From Corynebacterium urogenitale (GTDB taxonomy: Bacteria > Actinomycetota > Actinomycetes > Mycobacteriales > Mycobacteriaceae), in the NCBI RefSeq assembly GCF_009026825.1, contig NZ_CP045032.1, forward strand, positions 744,001-808,000: a stretch of 64,000 bases of DNA. Reading direction: 5' to 3'. Positions 9,766-20,175 of this stretch are shown here, in pieces (position 1 is the first letter of the stretch; each line of letters starts with the position of its first letter). The notes under the pieces are model-generated. The model saw only the letters and a program-made list of their open reading frames with translations. It had not been told where the DNA came from and did no database searches. The translations under genes were made by a program, and so were the position numbers.

Positions 9766-9779
9766 GTGATCCGGCTCAC
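9766..9779. promoter_or_regulatory. GlxR/CRP-type binding site
   Basis: GTGA-TCCGGC-TCAC is a perfect inverted pair with the 6-base spacer of the CRP-family consensus TGTGA-N6-TCACA used by corynebacterial GlxR. It lies about 80 bases before malQ and 97 bases before fadD, in an AT-rich stretch, so it could act on either gene. Confidence 0.55.
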
Positions 9780-9875
9780 TAATATATGTTTGTAGATGTC
9801 AATGTCACGTTGTTCCCGCACCCGGGTATCTCCACAACGGACAGATGAAGGAAATAGCAAGGCAAGAGGAGAACA

Positions 9876-11714
9876 ATGACCACGACGGAATACACGTCTG
9901 AGGCGCTCTACACCGTTGGTGAGAAGGACACGATCATTTCGGCTCTGCGAGAGCTGCAGGCCGAAAAGCCAAACCTCATCTGCTTCCACCGCCCGGTGAA
10001 TCTCAATTGGGAAAAGGTCACCGTCACCCAGTTCCTTGACGAGGTTTACGCCGTGGCTAAGGGTCTGATCGCTAACGGCCTGCAGCCAGAGCAGCGCGTC
10101 GCGATCATGTCCTCGACTCGCTACGAGTGGACGCTGGCCGACTTTGCGATCCAGGCGTGCGGTGCGACGTCCGTGCCGATCTACCCATCTTCTTCCACCA
10201 GCCAGTGCGAGTGGATCATCCAGGATTCTGGCGCCGTCCTTGCCTTCGCTGAAGACAGTGAACACAGCACGCGCCTCAATACTTTCGTTCGTAGCGGTGA
10301 GCGACAGCCAGATACTGCCCACCTTGATCGCGTGTTCACCTTTAACCAGAACGCCATTGCAGACCTCGTCAAGGAAGGTGAAGAGGCCGGCATTGAGCAG
10401 GAGGAGATCGAGAAGCGCATCGGTGCAATGACCTCTTCCACGATCAACTCCATCGTCTACACCTCCGGCACGACCGGTCGCCCAAAGGGCTGCATCCTGG
10501 ATCACTCCAACTGGCTGTCCGAGACGCGCTCCCTGCTGTCCAACCCGATCGGTGCTTTCGCTGGCGAGGGCCGTGGCACTCTGATGTTCCTGCCGCTGGC
10601 ACACGTGCTGGCTCGCGCTGTGTCCTACACCGCTATCCTCGGCTCCTCGGAGCAGACGTACTGGTCTGACACCGACACCCTCGTCACCGAATTCCAGCGT
10701 GCCCAGCCACACATGATCCTTGGCGTGCCTCGTATTTTCGAGAAGGTTCACGCTGCTGCCAAGGCAAAGGCAAGCGAAGCTGGTGGCGCCAAGGCCAAGA
10801 TCTTCGCCATCGCGGAGAAGGTGGCGACCGAATACTCCAAGGCGCTGGATACCGATAAGGGCCCAAGTGTGGGTCTGAAGATTCGCCGCGCGATCTTCGA
10901 CAAGCTCGTGTACAGCAAGCTGCGCGAAGTGCTCGGTGGCAACCTCCTGTACTGCATCTCCGGTGGCTCCGCCCTCAACCCTGAGCTCATGCACTTCTTC
11001 CGTGGCGTTGGCGTCATTATCTACGAAGGCTATGGCTTGACCGAGTCCACCGCTGCTGTGGCTGTGAACAATGATCAGGACAACATCATTGGCACTGTCG
11101 GCAAGCCGGTGGGTGGCAACACTGCACGTATCGCCGAAGACGGTGAGGTTGAGCTCAAGGGCACCGTCGTGTTCAAGGGCTACTGGAAGAACGAGGAGGC
11201 CACGAAGAAGGACTTCACCGAAGACGGCTTCTACAAGACCGGTGATCTCGGAACTCTGCTGCCGACCGGACACCTCAAGATCACCGGACGTAAGAAGGAA
11301 ATCCTGGTGACGGCGGGTGGTAAGAATGTCTCCCCAGGCCCAATGGAGGATATTCTGCGCTCCGCACCGCTGATCTCCCAGGCCATGGTCGTGGGCGACG
11401 ATCAGAAGTTCGTTGGCGCACTGATCACCCTGGATGAAGAAGCTGCGTCGCGCTTCAAGAAGGACAATGGCATCCCGCAGAACACCAGCGTCCTTGAGTT
11501 GGCGAAGAACCCGGTGCTGCGCTCCCAGATTCAGGATGCGATCAACGAGGCTAACCAGACTGTCTCCTCCGCTGAGAGCATCAAGAAGTTCCGCATCGTC
11601 CACCGTGACTTCACTGAGGAGCAGGGCGAGGTCACCCCGTCCATGAAGCTGAAGCGCTTCGCTGTCGCAGAGCACTTCGCCCGTGATATTCAGAAGATTT
11701 ACTCCTCCAAGTAG
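9876..11714 (+). CDS. fadD: Long-chain fatty-acid--CoA ligase (AMP-forming)
   Basis: 612 residues of the ANL superfamily, FadD15-like. The AMP-binding loop YTSGTTGRPKG is at about 195-205. The motif GYGLTESTA lies near residue 389, and the hinge and C-terminal lysine region (KITGRKKEILVTAGGKNVSP) is intact. It should activate long-chain fatty acids to acyl-CoA via acyl-adenylate. A good GAGGAG site lies 6-7 bases before the ATG. The gene stands alone between a divergent malQ and a strong terminator at 11763. Confidence 0.93.
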   Translation: MTTTEYTSEALYTVGEKDTIISALRELQAEKPNLICFHRPVNLNWEKVTVTQFLDEVYAVAKGLIANGLQPEQRVAIMSSTRYEWTLADFAIQACGATSVPIYPSSSTSQCEWIIQDSGAVLAFAEDSEHSTRLNTFVRSGERQPDTAHLDRVFTFNQNAIADLVKEGEEAGIEQEEIEKRIGAMTSSTINSIVYTSGTTGRPKGCILDHSNWLSETRSLLSNPIGAFAGEGRGTLMFLPLAHVLARAVSYTAILGSSEQTYWSDTDTLVTEFQRAQPHMILGVPRIFEKVHAAAKAKASEAGGAKAKIFAIAEKVATEYSKALDTDKGPSVGLKIRRAIFDKLVYSKLREVLGGNLLYCISGGSALNPELMHFFRGVGVIIYEGYGLTESTAAVAVNNDQDNIIGTVGKPVGGNTARIAEDGEVELKGTVVFKGYWKNEEATKKDFTEDGFYKTGDLGTLLPTGHLKITGRKKEILVTAGGKNVSPGPMEDILRSAPLISQAMVVGDDQKFVGALITLDEEAASRFKKDNGIPQNTSVLELAKNPVLRSQIQDAINEANQTVSSAESIKKFRIVHRDFTEEQGEVTPSMKLKRFAVAEHFARDIQKIYSSK

Positions 11715-11762
11715 AACTTCGCGATAACGCGCAAAAACAGGCAAGTTTTTGCCTGTTGCAAC

Positions 11763-11799
11763 GGCCACGCCTCCAACCGAGGGGCGTGGCCCTGTTTTA
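11763..11799 (+). terminator. Rho-independent terminator after fadD
   Basis: GGCCACGCC (11763-11771) pairs perfectly with GGCGTGGCC (11783-11791), followed by a T-rich tail. A smaller hairpin, ACAGGCAA/TTGCCTGT, lies just upstream at about 11737-11757. Confidence 0.8.
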
Positions 11800-11912
11800 T
11801 TGTGGCAAGCGTGAACGAAAGCGCTTTGTCGCTTTTGTGGTTCGAGTTCACTGCTCGGACCAGGCATTTATTGACGTTTCGTAGGTTCATGACTGGGAGA
11901 GGAGTGTGGCGC

Positions 11913-12656
11913 GTGCACTACGATGCCAATTTGCGCGTCCGTGAGCTCACCCAGAACATCTACGACATTGGTGATGAGATCGCCGAGCACATCGATCATG
12001 TGGCCCAGTCGATGAAGGATTGGGACCCTGAGTTGGTGGAAGATTGCCTGCTTGAGTTGGATGAGATCGTCCACGAGGGGCGACAAGAGGTACGTCCGCA
12101 GCTATCGGAGCTCAATGGTTTGCGCCAAGCTTTCGTCTCGGGCGTCCGATCCGGGCAGATGTCCGGATCGACACGGAGTTACTCCTCCTTGGGGCAGACG
12201 AACTTCGCGCACCCTGGGCGCACACTGTCCTTCATGCATAAGGGCAAGGCTGTGATGGCGGACGCGGTGGCGTCGGATGACAAGAATGAGTGCGCGCAGT
12301 CGGGTGAGTTGGTGGAGCCTGAATCCATGGCCTCGACGGCGACGTGGCGGCTGTGGATGCGACAGAGCATCGAGGCTATGACGGCGGAGTTAGACGAGCT
12401 GGCCGAGTGGGTCGTCGGGCAGACACAAGCCGCGCTGGAGGCGCAGTCCGTACTGCTACCGCAGGTGTACTCCAAGGCCCGCGAACAGACCATCGAGATC
12501 GCTGGTCGTTTCGGCGCAGTTATCGACCGCCAGCCCGAGTTGGCCCAAGGTATGCGGGGTGAAGCGCCGCCACCATTCCTCCAAGACCGCGCTCGTATCG
12601 AGGCTGTCCTCAATCGTATCCAGCAGCGCCGCGAAGCACGTGACGCAGCGGTCTAG
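11913..12656 (+). CDS. Conserved hypothetical, mainly helical protein
   Basis: About 247 residues from GTG 11913, which has AGAGGAG eight bases upstream; an in-frame ATG at 11889 lacks a good site. The protein is hydrophilic and helix-rich (RELTQNIYDIGDEIAEHIDH near the start, then ELDELAEWVVGQTQAALEAQ), with no signal peptide or membrane segment. It may be a coiled-coil adaptor. Its place between fadD and hemW gives no functional clue. I do not recognise a family. Confidence 0.65.
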   Translation: MHYDANLRVRELTQNIYDIGDEIAEHIDHVAQSMKDWDPELVEDCLLELDEIVHEGRQEVRPQLSELNGLRQAFVSGVRSGQMSGSTRSYSSLGQTNFAHPGRTLSFMHKGKAVMADAVASDDKNECAQSGELVEPESMASTATWRLWMRQSIEAMTAELDELAEWVVGQTQAALEAQSVLLPQVYSKAREQTIEIAGRFGAVIDRQPELAQGMRGEAPPPFLQDRARIEAVLNRIQQRREARDAAV

Positions 12657-12751
12657 TTTCCCTTCTCGGCCACATTCCGGCCTGCGCCACTGCGGCGTCT
12701 AATGCGTAGCCATCGGCAGCACTGTCCCGCCCGCCGGTTACAGTGGTGCAC

Positions 12752-13996
12752 ATGGCACACGGCCTTTATATTCATGTTCCTTTTTGCAGCTCGCGCTGTG
12801 GGTATTGCGACTTTAATACCTACACAGCTCGCGAGCTAGGTGCAGGCACTGGCAATAGCGTTGAGGGCTATTTGCGCGCGCTCGAGGTCGAGCTCGAGCA
12901 AGCCGCTGCACAGTGGGATGTGCCTGCGGATTGGCAGGGGGTGAACACAGTTTTCTTCGGCGGTGGCACGCCGTCTCTCCTGGGGCACGAGGGTTTGACC
13001 CGCGCCTTGCGGGCGGTGAAGCGAACAGTGGGGATCACACCGGATGCGGAGGTAACCACGGAATCTAACCCGGAGTCCACCAATCCGGAGTACTTCGACA
13101 AGCTCCGTGCGGAGGGCTTCACCCGCATCTCTTTAGGCATGCAGTCGGCTGCGGGGCACGTGTTGAAAGTTCTCGAACGGCAGCATACTCCGGGGCGGCC
13201 TGTTGCAGCGGCGAAGGAGGCGATGGCTGCGGGTTTTGAGCATGTCAACCTCGACCTCATCTATGGCACACCGACGGAGACGGATGAGGACTTGCGGGCC
13301 TCACTCGCGGCCGTGCTGGAAGCTGGCGTGGACCATGTCAGCGCGTACTCCCTGATCGTCGAGGATGGTACTGCCATGGCGCGTAAGGTCCGTCGCGGTG
13401 ACCTTCCCACACCCGATGAGGACGTCCTCGCGGACCGTTATGAGATGATCGACGCCACCCTTCGCGAGCATGGTTTTTCCTGGTACGAGGTCAGTAACTG
13501 GGCCCGTCCAGGTGGAGAATGCCAGCACAACCTCATTTATTGGAGGGGAGGCCAGTGGTGGGGTGCTGGGCCCGGCGCACACGGATGCGTGCGGCTGAAG
13601 AAAGGAGTGCCGGGGCATAATTCGGACGATGGTGCCCGTGCAGGTAACGAAGCGCCGCGTCCAGGGTTGACCCGTACCGTGAATGCCAAGCATCCCAACA
13701 CTTACTTTCAACACCTCGTGGGCACTGAGGCTGCGTCCAATCCCGCGGGCGCGATCGTGACGACGGAATTGCTCAGCGCGGCTGATGTGAGAACCGAGCA
13801 CGTAATGCTCGGACTACGGCTGGCCGAGGGGCTGGAGCTTGACTCTGCCGGTGAGGCGCCTGTGGCGTCGGTCATCGACAAGTACGAGGGGATGGGACTG
13901 CTGGAGCGCATTCAGAAAGGACGAGTTCGGCTGACCGACCGCGGGCGTTACCTGGCAGACGGTATCGTGACAGACATCATCCTGGCGCAGGACTAA
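12752..13996 (+). CDS. hemW: HemW-type radical SAM heme chaperone
   Basis: About 414 residues. The radical SAM cluster motif CxxxCxxC is C12, C16 and C19 (CSSRCGYC). [10 protein letters not shown] follows near residue 70, and [13 protein letters not shown] near residue 167. It is often annotated as oxygen-independent coproporphyrinogen III oxidase, but HemW is a heme-binding chaperone. I start at ATG 12752; a GTG at 12743 is possible. About 25 extra hydrophilic residues (near 285-308, [17 protein letters not shown]) interrupt the region before KHPNTYF. It lies immediately upstream of hrcA, the usual actinobacterial order. Confidence 0.9.
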   Translation: MAHGLYIHVPFCSSRCGYCDFNTYTARELGAGTGNSVEGYLRALEVELEQAAAQWDVPADWQGVNTVFFGGGTPSLLGHEGLTRALRAVKRTVGITPDAEVTTESNPESTNPEYFDKLRAEGFTRISLGMQSAAGHVLKVLERQHTPGRPVAAAKEAMAAGFEHVNLDLIYGTPTETDEDLRASLAAVLEAGVDHVSAYSLIVEDGTAMARKVRRGDLPTPDEDVLADRYEMIDATLREHGFSWYEVSNWARPGGECQHNLIYWRGGQWWGAGPGAHGCVRLKKGVPGHNSDDGARAGNEAPRPGLTRTVNAKHPNTYFQHLVGTEAASNPAGAIVTTELLSAADVRTEHVMLGLRLAEGLELDSAGEAPVASVIDKYEGMGLLERIQKGRVRLTDRGRYLADGIVTDIILAQD

Positions 13997-14034
13997 GCTT
14001 GGGAATAATCAAAGCGGGAGGAGCCATTCGCACC

Positions 14035-15075
14035 ATGTCAGCGGGAACGGAGCAACGCCGCAACGATGTGTTGTGGGCGATCGTCTCAGACTTCATTGCC
14101 ACGCAGGAGCCCGTGGGTTCCAAAATGCTCGTAGATCGGCATAAGCTCGGTGTATCCTCTGCAACCATCCGTAATGACATGGCTGTGCTGGAGGCCGAAG
14201 GCTACATCACGCAACAACACGCCAGCTCCGGGCGCATTCCCACAGCCAAGGGCTACCGGCGCTTCGTCGATGCTATTCATCAGGTCAAACCTCTCAGCCG
14301 GCCAGAACGACGGGCCATCCTCGACTTCTTGGAAAATGGTGTGGACTTGGAGGATGTGCTGCGCCGCAGCGTGCAGTTGCTGGCGCAGCTCACGCGACAG
14401 GTCGCGGTGGTTCAGCTACCGGACCTGCGAGTGGGACGCGTCAAGCACTGCGAGATCGTCTCCCTTGGCACCGGGCGCTTGCTCCTCGTTCTCATTACAG
14501 ATACTGGCCGAGTGGATCAGCGTAATGTGGACCTCACGGAGCCACTCTCCGAGGATAACGTGGCTCGGTTGCGCGACCTGATCAATGGCGCGATGGTGGG
14601 GCGCACCTTGGACGAGGCGTGTGCACAGATCGCGAAGGTCTCCGGGGAGGCAAAGTCTAAGGCGATTTCGGCGGAACTGCGCGGGGCTGTTCTCGCAGTG
14701 ACGACTGTGCTGGTAGAGACGCTGCTTGAGCGGCCCAACGACAAACTGATTCTCGCTGGTACCTCCAACCTCATGAGTGCGGGGCTGACTGGTGGCGAGG
14801 ACCTCGCTCCGGTGTTGGAGGCTCTCGAGGAGCAGGTTGTGGTACTCAAGATGCTCAACGGTGTGCGCGATATGCACTGGCGAGTATCCATCGGTGAAGA
14901 GAATGAGGATGAAGAGCTGCGTGGCGCGTCCGTGATCTCCGCTGGTTATGGCAGTTCCACCACAGTCTTGGGAGGCTTGGGAGTTGTGGGGCCGACTCAC
15001 TTGGATTATCCCGGAACAATCTCTTCTGTGGCGGCGGTGGCGCACTACGTCTCTCGAATCCTAGCGGGTGAGTAG
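14035..15075 (+). CDS. hrcA: Heat-inducible transcriptional repressor HrcA
   Basis: 346 residues from ATG 14035, with GGGAGGAG 11 bases upstream; a TTG at 13999 is less likely. The N-terminal winged helix ([20 protein letters not shown], residues ~40-59) and [16 protein letters not shown] are diagnostic. It represses groE/dnaK-type genes through CIRCE operators. I see no CIRCE element in its own upstream region. It heads the dnaJ-rsmE-phoH cluster. Confidence 0.93.
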   Translation: MSAGTEQRRNDVLWAIVSDFIATQEPVGSKMLVDRHKLGVSSATIRNDMAVLEAEGYITQQHASSGRIPTAKGYRRFVDAIHQVKPLSRPERRAILDFLENGVDLEDVLRRSVQLLAQLTRQVAVVQLPDLRVGRVKHCEIVSLGTGRLLLVLITDTGRVDQRNVDLTEPLSEDNVARLRDLINGAMVGRTLDEACAQIAKVSGEAKSKAISAELRGAVLAVTTVLVETLLERPNDKLILAGTSNLMSAGLTGGEDLAPVLEALEEQVVVLKMLNGVRDMHWRVSIGEENEDEELRGASVISAGYGSSTTVLGGLGVVGPTHLDYPGTISSVAAVAHYVSRILAGE

Positions 15076-15192
15076 GAGCAGATGAACGCAGGCGGGTAGA
15101 CTGTTGAGGTTATTTTAACAGCTCTAAGTCCAGATCCCCGCGGCCAGCAGGGCGCCGGGGCAGAAGTACCTACTAGAGGGGCGATGACCTAA

Positions 15193-16335
15193 GTGGCTCG
15201 TGACTACTATGGCATTCTCGGCGTGGACCGGGATGCTACCGATGCTGAGATCAAGAAGGCGTACCGCAAGCTTGCACGCAAGTACCACCCGGACGTCAAT
15301 CCGTCGGAGGAGGCCGCGGAGAAATTCCGTGAAGCATCCTTGGCACAAGAGGTCCTGACAGATCCACAGAAGCGTCAGATCGTCGATGCTGGCGGTGATC
15401 CTGAGGAACAAGGGGGCTTCGGCGGAGGTGCCGGCGCAGGTGGCTTCAGCGGCGGCTTCGGGGACATCTTCGACGCTTTCTTCGGCGGCGGGAGCGGCGG
15501 ACAGCGCGGACCGCGTGTCTCCCGTGTTCGTCCGGGCAATGATGCGCTGCTGCACATGGAGATCTCCTTGGAAGAGGCGTTCTCCGGCGTCACCCGAGAA
15601 GTGACCGTGGATACCGCCGTGCTGTGTGAGCCTTGCCAGGGATCAGGCTCGAAGTCGAAGTCCAAGCCGGTCATGTGCCCCACCTGTCACGGTCAGGGTC
15701 AGGTCATGGAATTGCAGAACTCCATCCTCGGTCGCGTGCAGGTAGCGCGCACCTGTACCCGCTGCCAGGGAACGGGTGAGATCGTCGAAGATCCGTGTGA
15801 GAACTGTGGTGGCGATGGGCGCGTGCGTTCGCGCCGGGACCTGAACATTTCTGTACCTGCGGGAATCGCCGATGGCATGCGCATCCGCCTCGCAGGCAAG
15901 GGCGAGGTGGGTCCTGGCGGCGGCCCCAACGGCTCCATTTTCGTGGACATCTCAGTCGCGGAGCACTCCCACTTCCTGCGCGATGGCGATGACCTGCATG
16001 TGACGATCCACGTGCCCGCGGTCGAGGCCGCGCTGGGAACGGAAGTGAAGGTGCCTATGCTCGATGATTCCACGACGACTGTGAACGTGGCACCGGGAAC
16101 GCAGCCGAATTCGACGATCAGCCTCGACGGTGAGGGCATGCCGCGCCTGCGCCGCGAAGGCCGTGGCCATCTGGTTGCACATGTGGATGTCACCATCCCG
16201 ACCGAATTGGACCGCCATTCCCGCGAATTGTTTGAGAAGTTGCGCGACCAGACCAGGGAAGAGGTCGGCGTGACGTCGAAGCATGACGATCATGGCGGCT
16301 TGTTCTCCCGCCTGCGTTCGAAGTTTGGGCGTTAG
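15193..16335 (+). CDS. dnaJ: Chaperone protein DnaJ
   Basis: 380 residues from a GTG start. The J domain covers 1-66 with HPD at 32-34, followed by a Gly/Phe-rich linker (~75-110). Four CxxCxGxG zinc repeats lie near 146-205 ([32 protein letters not shown]), then the substrate-binding C-terminal domains. It stimulates DnaK. It is the DnaJ2 type that follows hrcA in actinobacteria. Its stop directly abuts the ATG of rsmE, so the two are probably translationally coupled. Confidence 0.95.
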   Translation: MARDYYGILGVDRDATDAEIKKAYRKLARKYHPDVNPSEEAAEKFREASLAQEVLTDPQKRQIVDAGGDPEEQGGFGGGAGAGGFSGGFGDIFDAFFGGGSGGQRGPRVSRVRPGNDALLHMEISLEEAFSGVTREVTVDTAVLCEPCQGSGSKSKSKPVMCPTCHGQGQVMELQNSILGRVQVARTCTRCQGTGEIVEDPCENCGGDGRVRSRRDLNISVPAGIADGMRIRLAGKGEVGPGGGPNGSIFVDISVAEHSHFLRDGDDLHVTIHVPAVEAALGTEVKVPMLDDSTTTVNVAPGTQPNSTISLDGEGMPRLRREGRGHLVAHVDVTIPTELDRHSRELFEKLRDQTREEVGVTSKHDDHGGLFSRLRSKFGR

Positions 16336-17076
16336 ATGACGGATCCGGTCTACATCCACCCGTTGCCAGAGGCCGTGTCGGTGGGCAGCACTTTCGCACT
16401 CACGGGTGCGGAGGCGCGCCATACAGAGGTCAAGCGCATGCGCGATGGGGAAGCGTTGGTGGTCTCCGATGGGGTGGCGAGCGCCGTACGCGGCCAATGG
16501 CAGTCCGGCCAGGTCGTGGTCACCGAGGTGCTGGATGTGGAGCAGCCACGCCCGCGTGTGACGGTGGTGCAGGCCATCCCGAAATCCGAGCGCGCGGAGT
16601 TGGCCGTGGATCTTATGACACAGGCTGGCGTGGATCGGATCATCCCGTGGGCCGCTTCCCGCAGCATCGCCAAATGGGATGGTAAGGAGCGCAAAGCCCG
16701 CGCGAAGTGGGAAAATGCGGCGCGGTCTGCGGCCAAGCAGTCTCGCCGTCTCCTCGTCCCTGAGGTCGACGAGCAGCTCAAGCGCCCCAGTGATCTGGCG
16801 AATCTTTTGGCCGACGCCGCCAAGACCCGCATTGTGGTGCTTCATGAATCTGCGGAGGTGGGCATTGCGGAAGTGGACTTCGATGTCGACGAAGTCGTGC
16901 TGATTGTCGGACCAGAAGGTGGCGTGTCTGATGAGGAGCTTGCGCAGTTTGCTTCTTTGGGGGCTCAAGCCATCGTGCTAGGCCCACAGGTAATGCGCAC
17001 CGCATCCGCCGCAGCTGTGGCGCTTGGTGCTCTCGGCGTACTCACCTCTCGGTGGGGGAAGGCTACAATCGGCTGA
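16336..17076 (+). CDS. rsmE: 16S rRNA (uracil1498-N3)-methyltransferase
   Basis: 246 residues, SPOUT/RsmE family. The N-terminal PUA-like part carries GAEARHTEVKRMR. The C-terminal knot shows VLIVGPEGGVSDEEL and LGPQVMRTASAAAVALGAL, the SAM-binding knot loops. It methylates N3 of U1498 in the small-subunit decoding centre. The ATG directly follows the dnaJ stop, and the phoH start is 2 bases after its stop. Confidence 0.93.
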   Translation: MTDPVYIHPLPEAVSVGSTFALTGAEARHTEVKRMRDGEALVVSDGVASAVRGQWQSGQVVVTEVLDVEQPRPRVTVVQAIPKSERAELAVDLMTQAGVDRIIPWAASRSIAKWDGKERKARAKWENAARSAAKQSRRLLVPEVDEQLKRPSDLANLLADAAKTRIVVLHESAEVGIAEVDFDVDEVVLIVGPEGGVSDEELAQFASLGAQAIVLGPQVMRTASAAAVALGALGVLTSRWGKATIG

Positions 17077-17077
17077 C

Positions 17078-18133
17078 ATGACATCCTCCTTTGCACGATC
17101 CCCTCGCGTGGTGAGTACGACCGTGGAAGTGGACCCGGCTGTGGTTCTTCAGGTCGCAGGCCCCGCTGATGAAAATCTTCGCGTGCTCGAGGACGCAGTG
17201 GACGCTGATCTGCTGACCCGAGGCAACCACATCACGGTTCGCGGAGAGGCCGCCGAAGTATCTCGTGCTCGGCGCGTGCTGCAAGAACTCATCAACATGG
17301 CTCACCGTGGCAGCCCAATTAGTGCGGACACAACGCGCCGCGTGGTGGGGCTCGTGGAACAGCAGGCAGATCGTTCCTTTGCAGAGGCCACGGCATCGGC
17401 AGCACCGATTGTCTCCTATCGCGGAAAATCCGTCCGCCCGAAGACCTTGGGGCAACGGGAGTACGTCGATGCGATCGATGAAAATACCGTAGTCATCGGT
17501 GTCGGCCCAGCCGGCACCGGCAAGACGTATTTGGCGATGGCGAAAGCCGTGCAGGCTCTGACGAACAAGGAAGTCAATCGCATTATCCTGACACGTCCGG
17601 CTGTGGAGGCCGGTGAAAAACTAGGCTTCCTCCCCGGCACGTTGGGGGACAAGATCGACCCCTACCTGCGCCCGTTGCACGATGCGCTGCGCGAAATGGT
17701 CGATCCGGAAAGTATTCCCCGTCTCATGGAGACTGGTGTCGTCGAAGTCGCTCCTCTGGCCTACATGCGCGGCCGAACGCTCAACGGTAGCTTCGTCATC
17801 CTCGACGAGGCACAGAACACCACCCCAGCGCAGATGAAGATGTTCCTCACGCGCCTGGGATTTGGTTCGAAGATGGTCGTAACCGGCGATATGACGCAGG
17901 TGGATCTGCCGGGGCATCAGGAATCCGGTCTGGCGGTAGCCCAGAAGATTCTTAACGACGTCAATGGTGTGCATGTCGCGCGCCTCGATAATGATGATGT
18001 GGTGCGCCATCACCTCGTCGGGCGAATTGTGGATGCCTACGACAGGTTTGAAGCCGAACAGGAGTTGCGTCGTGAAGACGAGGAAGAGGCACGCAGGGAA
18101 CATCGCGCACGAAGGAAGGGACAGCAACGATGA
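17078..18133 (+). CDS. phoH: PhoH-like ATPase
   Basis: 351 residues from ATG 17078. A KH-like N-terminal segment is followed by the PhoH P-loop [10 protein letters not shown] (~142-151), [17 protein letters not shown] and the Walker B region [15 protein letters not shown]. The C-terminus is highly charged ([18 protein letters not shown]). Its neighbours are YbeY and Era, and family members are implicated in RNA metabolism. The ATGA overlap with ybeY suggests coupled translation. Confidence 0.92.
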   Translation: MTSSFARSPRVVSTTVEVDPAVVLQVAGPADENLRVLEDAVDADLLTRGNHITVRGEAAEVSRARRVLQELINMAHRGSPISADTTRRVVGLVEQQADRSFAEATASAAPIVSYRGKSVRPKTLGQREYVDAIDENTVVIGVGPAGTGKTYLAMAKAVQALTNKEVNRIILTRPAVEAGEKLGFLPGTLGDKIDPYLRPLHDALREMVDPESIPRLMETGVVEVAPLAYMRGRTLNGSFVILDEAQNTTPAQMKMFLTRLGFGSKMVVTGDMTQVDLPGHQESGLAVAQKILNDVNGVHVARLDNDDVVRHHLVGRIVDAYDRFEAEQELRREDEEEARREHRARRKGQQR

Positions 18134-18723
18134 GCATCGAAGTTTTTAACGAATCGGGCAGGGGAGAGGTCAACGAAGAGGAACTCATCGATGTGGCGCG
18201 CTACGCCCTGTGGACCATGGACGTACACTCCGCCGCAGAGCTTTCCATTCATATCGTTGACGAGGAGACCATCGCTGATCTGCATGTTCGGTGGATGGAC
18301 CTGCCTGGGCCAACCGATGTGATGAGCTTTCCCATGGATGAGCTGACCCCAGGGTGGGGACGAAAGGACGGCCCTCCGACCTCCCCGGCCATGCTGGGTG
18401 ACATCATGCTCTGTCCGGATTTTGCGGAAGGGCAGGCGCAACGTGCGGGGCATTCGCTCGCGCACGAGCTCGATCTGCTGACAGTGCATGGAGTGCTGCA
18501 CCTCTTGGGATTTGACCATGTGACGCCAGAGGAAGAACAGAAGATGTTCGCGTTGCAGAACGAGATTCTGGCGAATTGGTATGACTCCCAGGATGAACGT
18601 GGCGTGAAATTTGCTCCGAAGCCGACGGGCGCCGCGGCTTTTCCCTCTGCAGCTGATCGTGATGATTCCGGCAGCATGGGACGCGGTGACGCTGGGCCTG
18701 GCAGCGACGGTTCGGATTTTTAG
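18130..18723 (+). CDS. ybeY: Endoribonuclease YbeY (rRNA maturation factor)
   Basis: 197 residues. The zinc-binding motif [11 protein letters not shown] starts at H120, giving the H-x3-H-x5-H ligands at 120, 124 and 130. It processes 16S rRNA ends and assists ribosome quality control. The last ~45 residues, after YDSQDERG, are a low-complexity G/D/S tail not needed for the fold. It overlaps phoH by 4 bases and is followed by corC after 15 bases. Confidence 0.93.
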   Translation: MSIEVFNESGRGEVNEEELIDVARYALWTMDVHSAAELSIHIVDEETIADLHVRWMDLPGPTDVMSFPMDELTPGWGRKDGPPTSPAMLGDIMLCPDFAEGQAQRAGHSLAHELDLLTVHGVLHLLGFDHVTPEEEQKMFALQNEILANWYDSQDERGVKFAPKPTGAAAFPSAADRDDSGSMGRGDAGPGSDGSDF

Positions 18724-18738
18724 GACAGTTCCTGACAC

Positions 18739-20175
18739 ATGGATACTCTGACACTTGTGGGCATCCTCATCGGTGTAATCACCCTCGGATTTGGCGGCGT
18801 GCTCTCCCTGATGGAGACCGCCGTCAGTTCGATTTCGCTGGCGCGGGTGGAAGCACTGGTGAAGGACGAGAAGCAAGGTAGCGAGCGCCTTCTCCGGGTG
18901 GTTCGGGACAAGCCCCGCTACATTAATTTGCTGGTGCTACTGCGAACGATCGCGGAGGTCACCGGCGCCGTGCTCACCGCTGCTGTTTTGCTGCGTCTGG
19001 TGGAAAACTCCACGTGGGCGATTATCGCGGCCATCGCTGCGGTGACTCTGTACGAATTCCTTGTCATCGGCGTGCTGTCACGGACCTTGGGGCGTAAGAA
19101 CCCGTACACGATCTCCCTGGCCTGCGCGCCGGCACTGCTGGGGTTGGCGACGATCTTTGGGCCTGTGGCGTGGATGCTGGTGAAGGCTGGCAATGTCTTG
19201 ACCCCCGGGAAGGGATTCCGGGATGGTCCATTTGCCACGGAAATCGAGCTTCGTGAAATGGTGGACATCGCCTCTGAACGCGGCATCGTAGAATCTGATG
19301 AACGCCGCATGATTCAGAGCGTGTTCGACCTCGCAGACACGACCGCGCGCACTGTGATGGTTCCGCGACCCGAAATGTTCTGGATTGAAGCCGATAAAAC
19401 CGTCAGCCAGGCGCTGAACCTCTGTATCCGTTCCGGGCATTCCCGCGTGCCAGTGATCGGAGAAGACGTGGATGACATCGTGGGCGTGGCTTATCTGAAG
19501 GATTTGATTGCCCATGTCCACGGTGCGTCGGCGGAGCAGCGGATGGTGCCGGTGCGTGAGATCATGCGCCCGGCGAAATTCGTGCCGGATTCACGGTTGT
19601 TGGATGACTTGCTAGAGGAGATGCAGCGCGAACAAATCCACTTGGGGATGCTTGTCGACGAATACGGTGGCATTTCCGGGCTCATTTCCATGGAAGACAT
19701 CCTGGAGGAGATCGTCGGCGAGATCTCCGATGAATATGATGCCTCGGAGGTTGCACCAATCGAGGATTTGGGCGATGGATCCTATCGCGTTGTGGCTCGC
19801 CTGAGCTTGGAAGAAGTCGAGGAACTGTTTAACGACCCGGAGCTGGTGACGGATGTATCGGCGCCGGAAATGAACGAAGGGACTGCTTCGCCAATTAACG
19901 CGGAGGGTGAGGAAGAACTAGAATCCGAGGTGGACATTCCAGACATTGAATTCTCCGCTGAACAGCGTGAGGAAGTCGATACAGTCGCGGGCCTCGGAGC
20001 CTACGAGCTGGGTCGCCTGCCTCTTCCTGGTGCGGAGATCACCACCGCAGGATTGCACTTCCTTTTCGAAGGCGGCAAGGACCGTCGCGGTCGTGTGAAA
20101 ATCCGCAGCGCAATTGTGCGCCGTGATCCCAACTCCCGTACTTTCAGCGCCCCCGACCAGGAGAACTACAACTAA
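18739..20175 (+). CDS. CorC/HlyC-family membrane protein with DUF21, CBS and CorC domains
   Basis: 478 residues. The DUF21/CNNM domain has about four membrane segments (residues 5-160). The CBS pair (~205-330) includes the signature MVPRPEMFWIEAD and VDEYGGISGLISMEDILEEIVGEI. A C-terminal CorC/transporter-associated domain follows. An acidic insert (~375-405, EGEEELESEVDIPD) splits the last domain. The family is linked to magnesium or cobalt efflux; the exact substrate is unproven. The era ATG starts on the base after its stop. Confidence 0.9.
   Translation: MDTLTLVGILIGVITLGFGGVLSLMETAVSSISLARVEALVKDEKQGSERLLRVVRDKPRYINLLVLLRTIAEVTGAVLTAAVLLRLVENSTWAIIAAIAAVTLYEFLVIGVLSRTLGRKNPYTISLACAPALLGLATIFGPVAWMLVKAGNVLTPGKGFRDGPFATEIELREMVDIASERGIVESDERRMIQSVFDLADTTARTVMVPRPEMFWIEADKTVSQALNLCIRSGHSRVPVIGEDVDDIVGVAYLKDLIAHVHGASAEQRMVPVREIMRPAKFVPDSRLLDDLLEEMQREQIHLGMLVDEYGGISGLISMEDILEEIVGEISDEYDASEVAPIEDLGDGSYRVVARLSLEEVEELFNDPELVTDVSAPEMNEGTASPINAEGEEELESEVDIPDIEFSAEQREEVDTVAGLGAYELGRLPLPGAEITTAGLHFLFEGGKDRRGRVKIRSAIVRRDPNSRTFSAPDQENYN

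Noticed and set aside
9753..11867. 704-codon open frame opposite fadD
   Set aside because: It lies fully antisense to an intact acyl-CoA ligase, has no family motifs, and reflects the GC-rich codon pattern of the real gene.
13997..14034. CIRCE operator before hrcA
   Set aside because: I looked for TTAGCACTC/GAGTGCTAA and found no match there.
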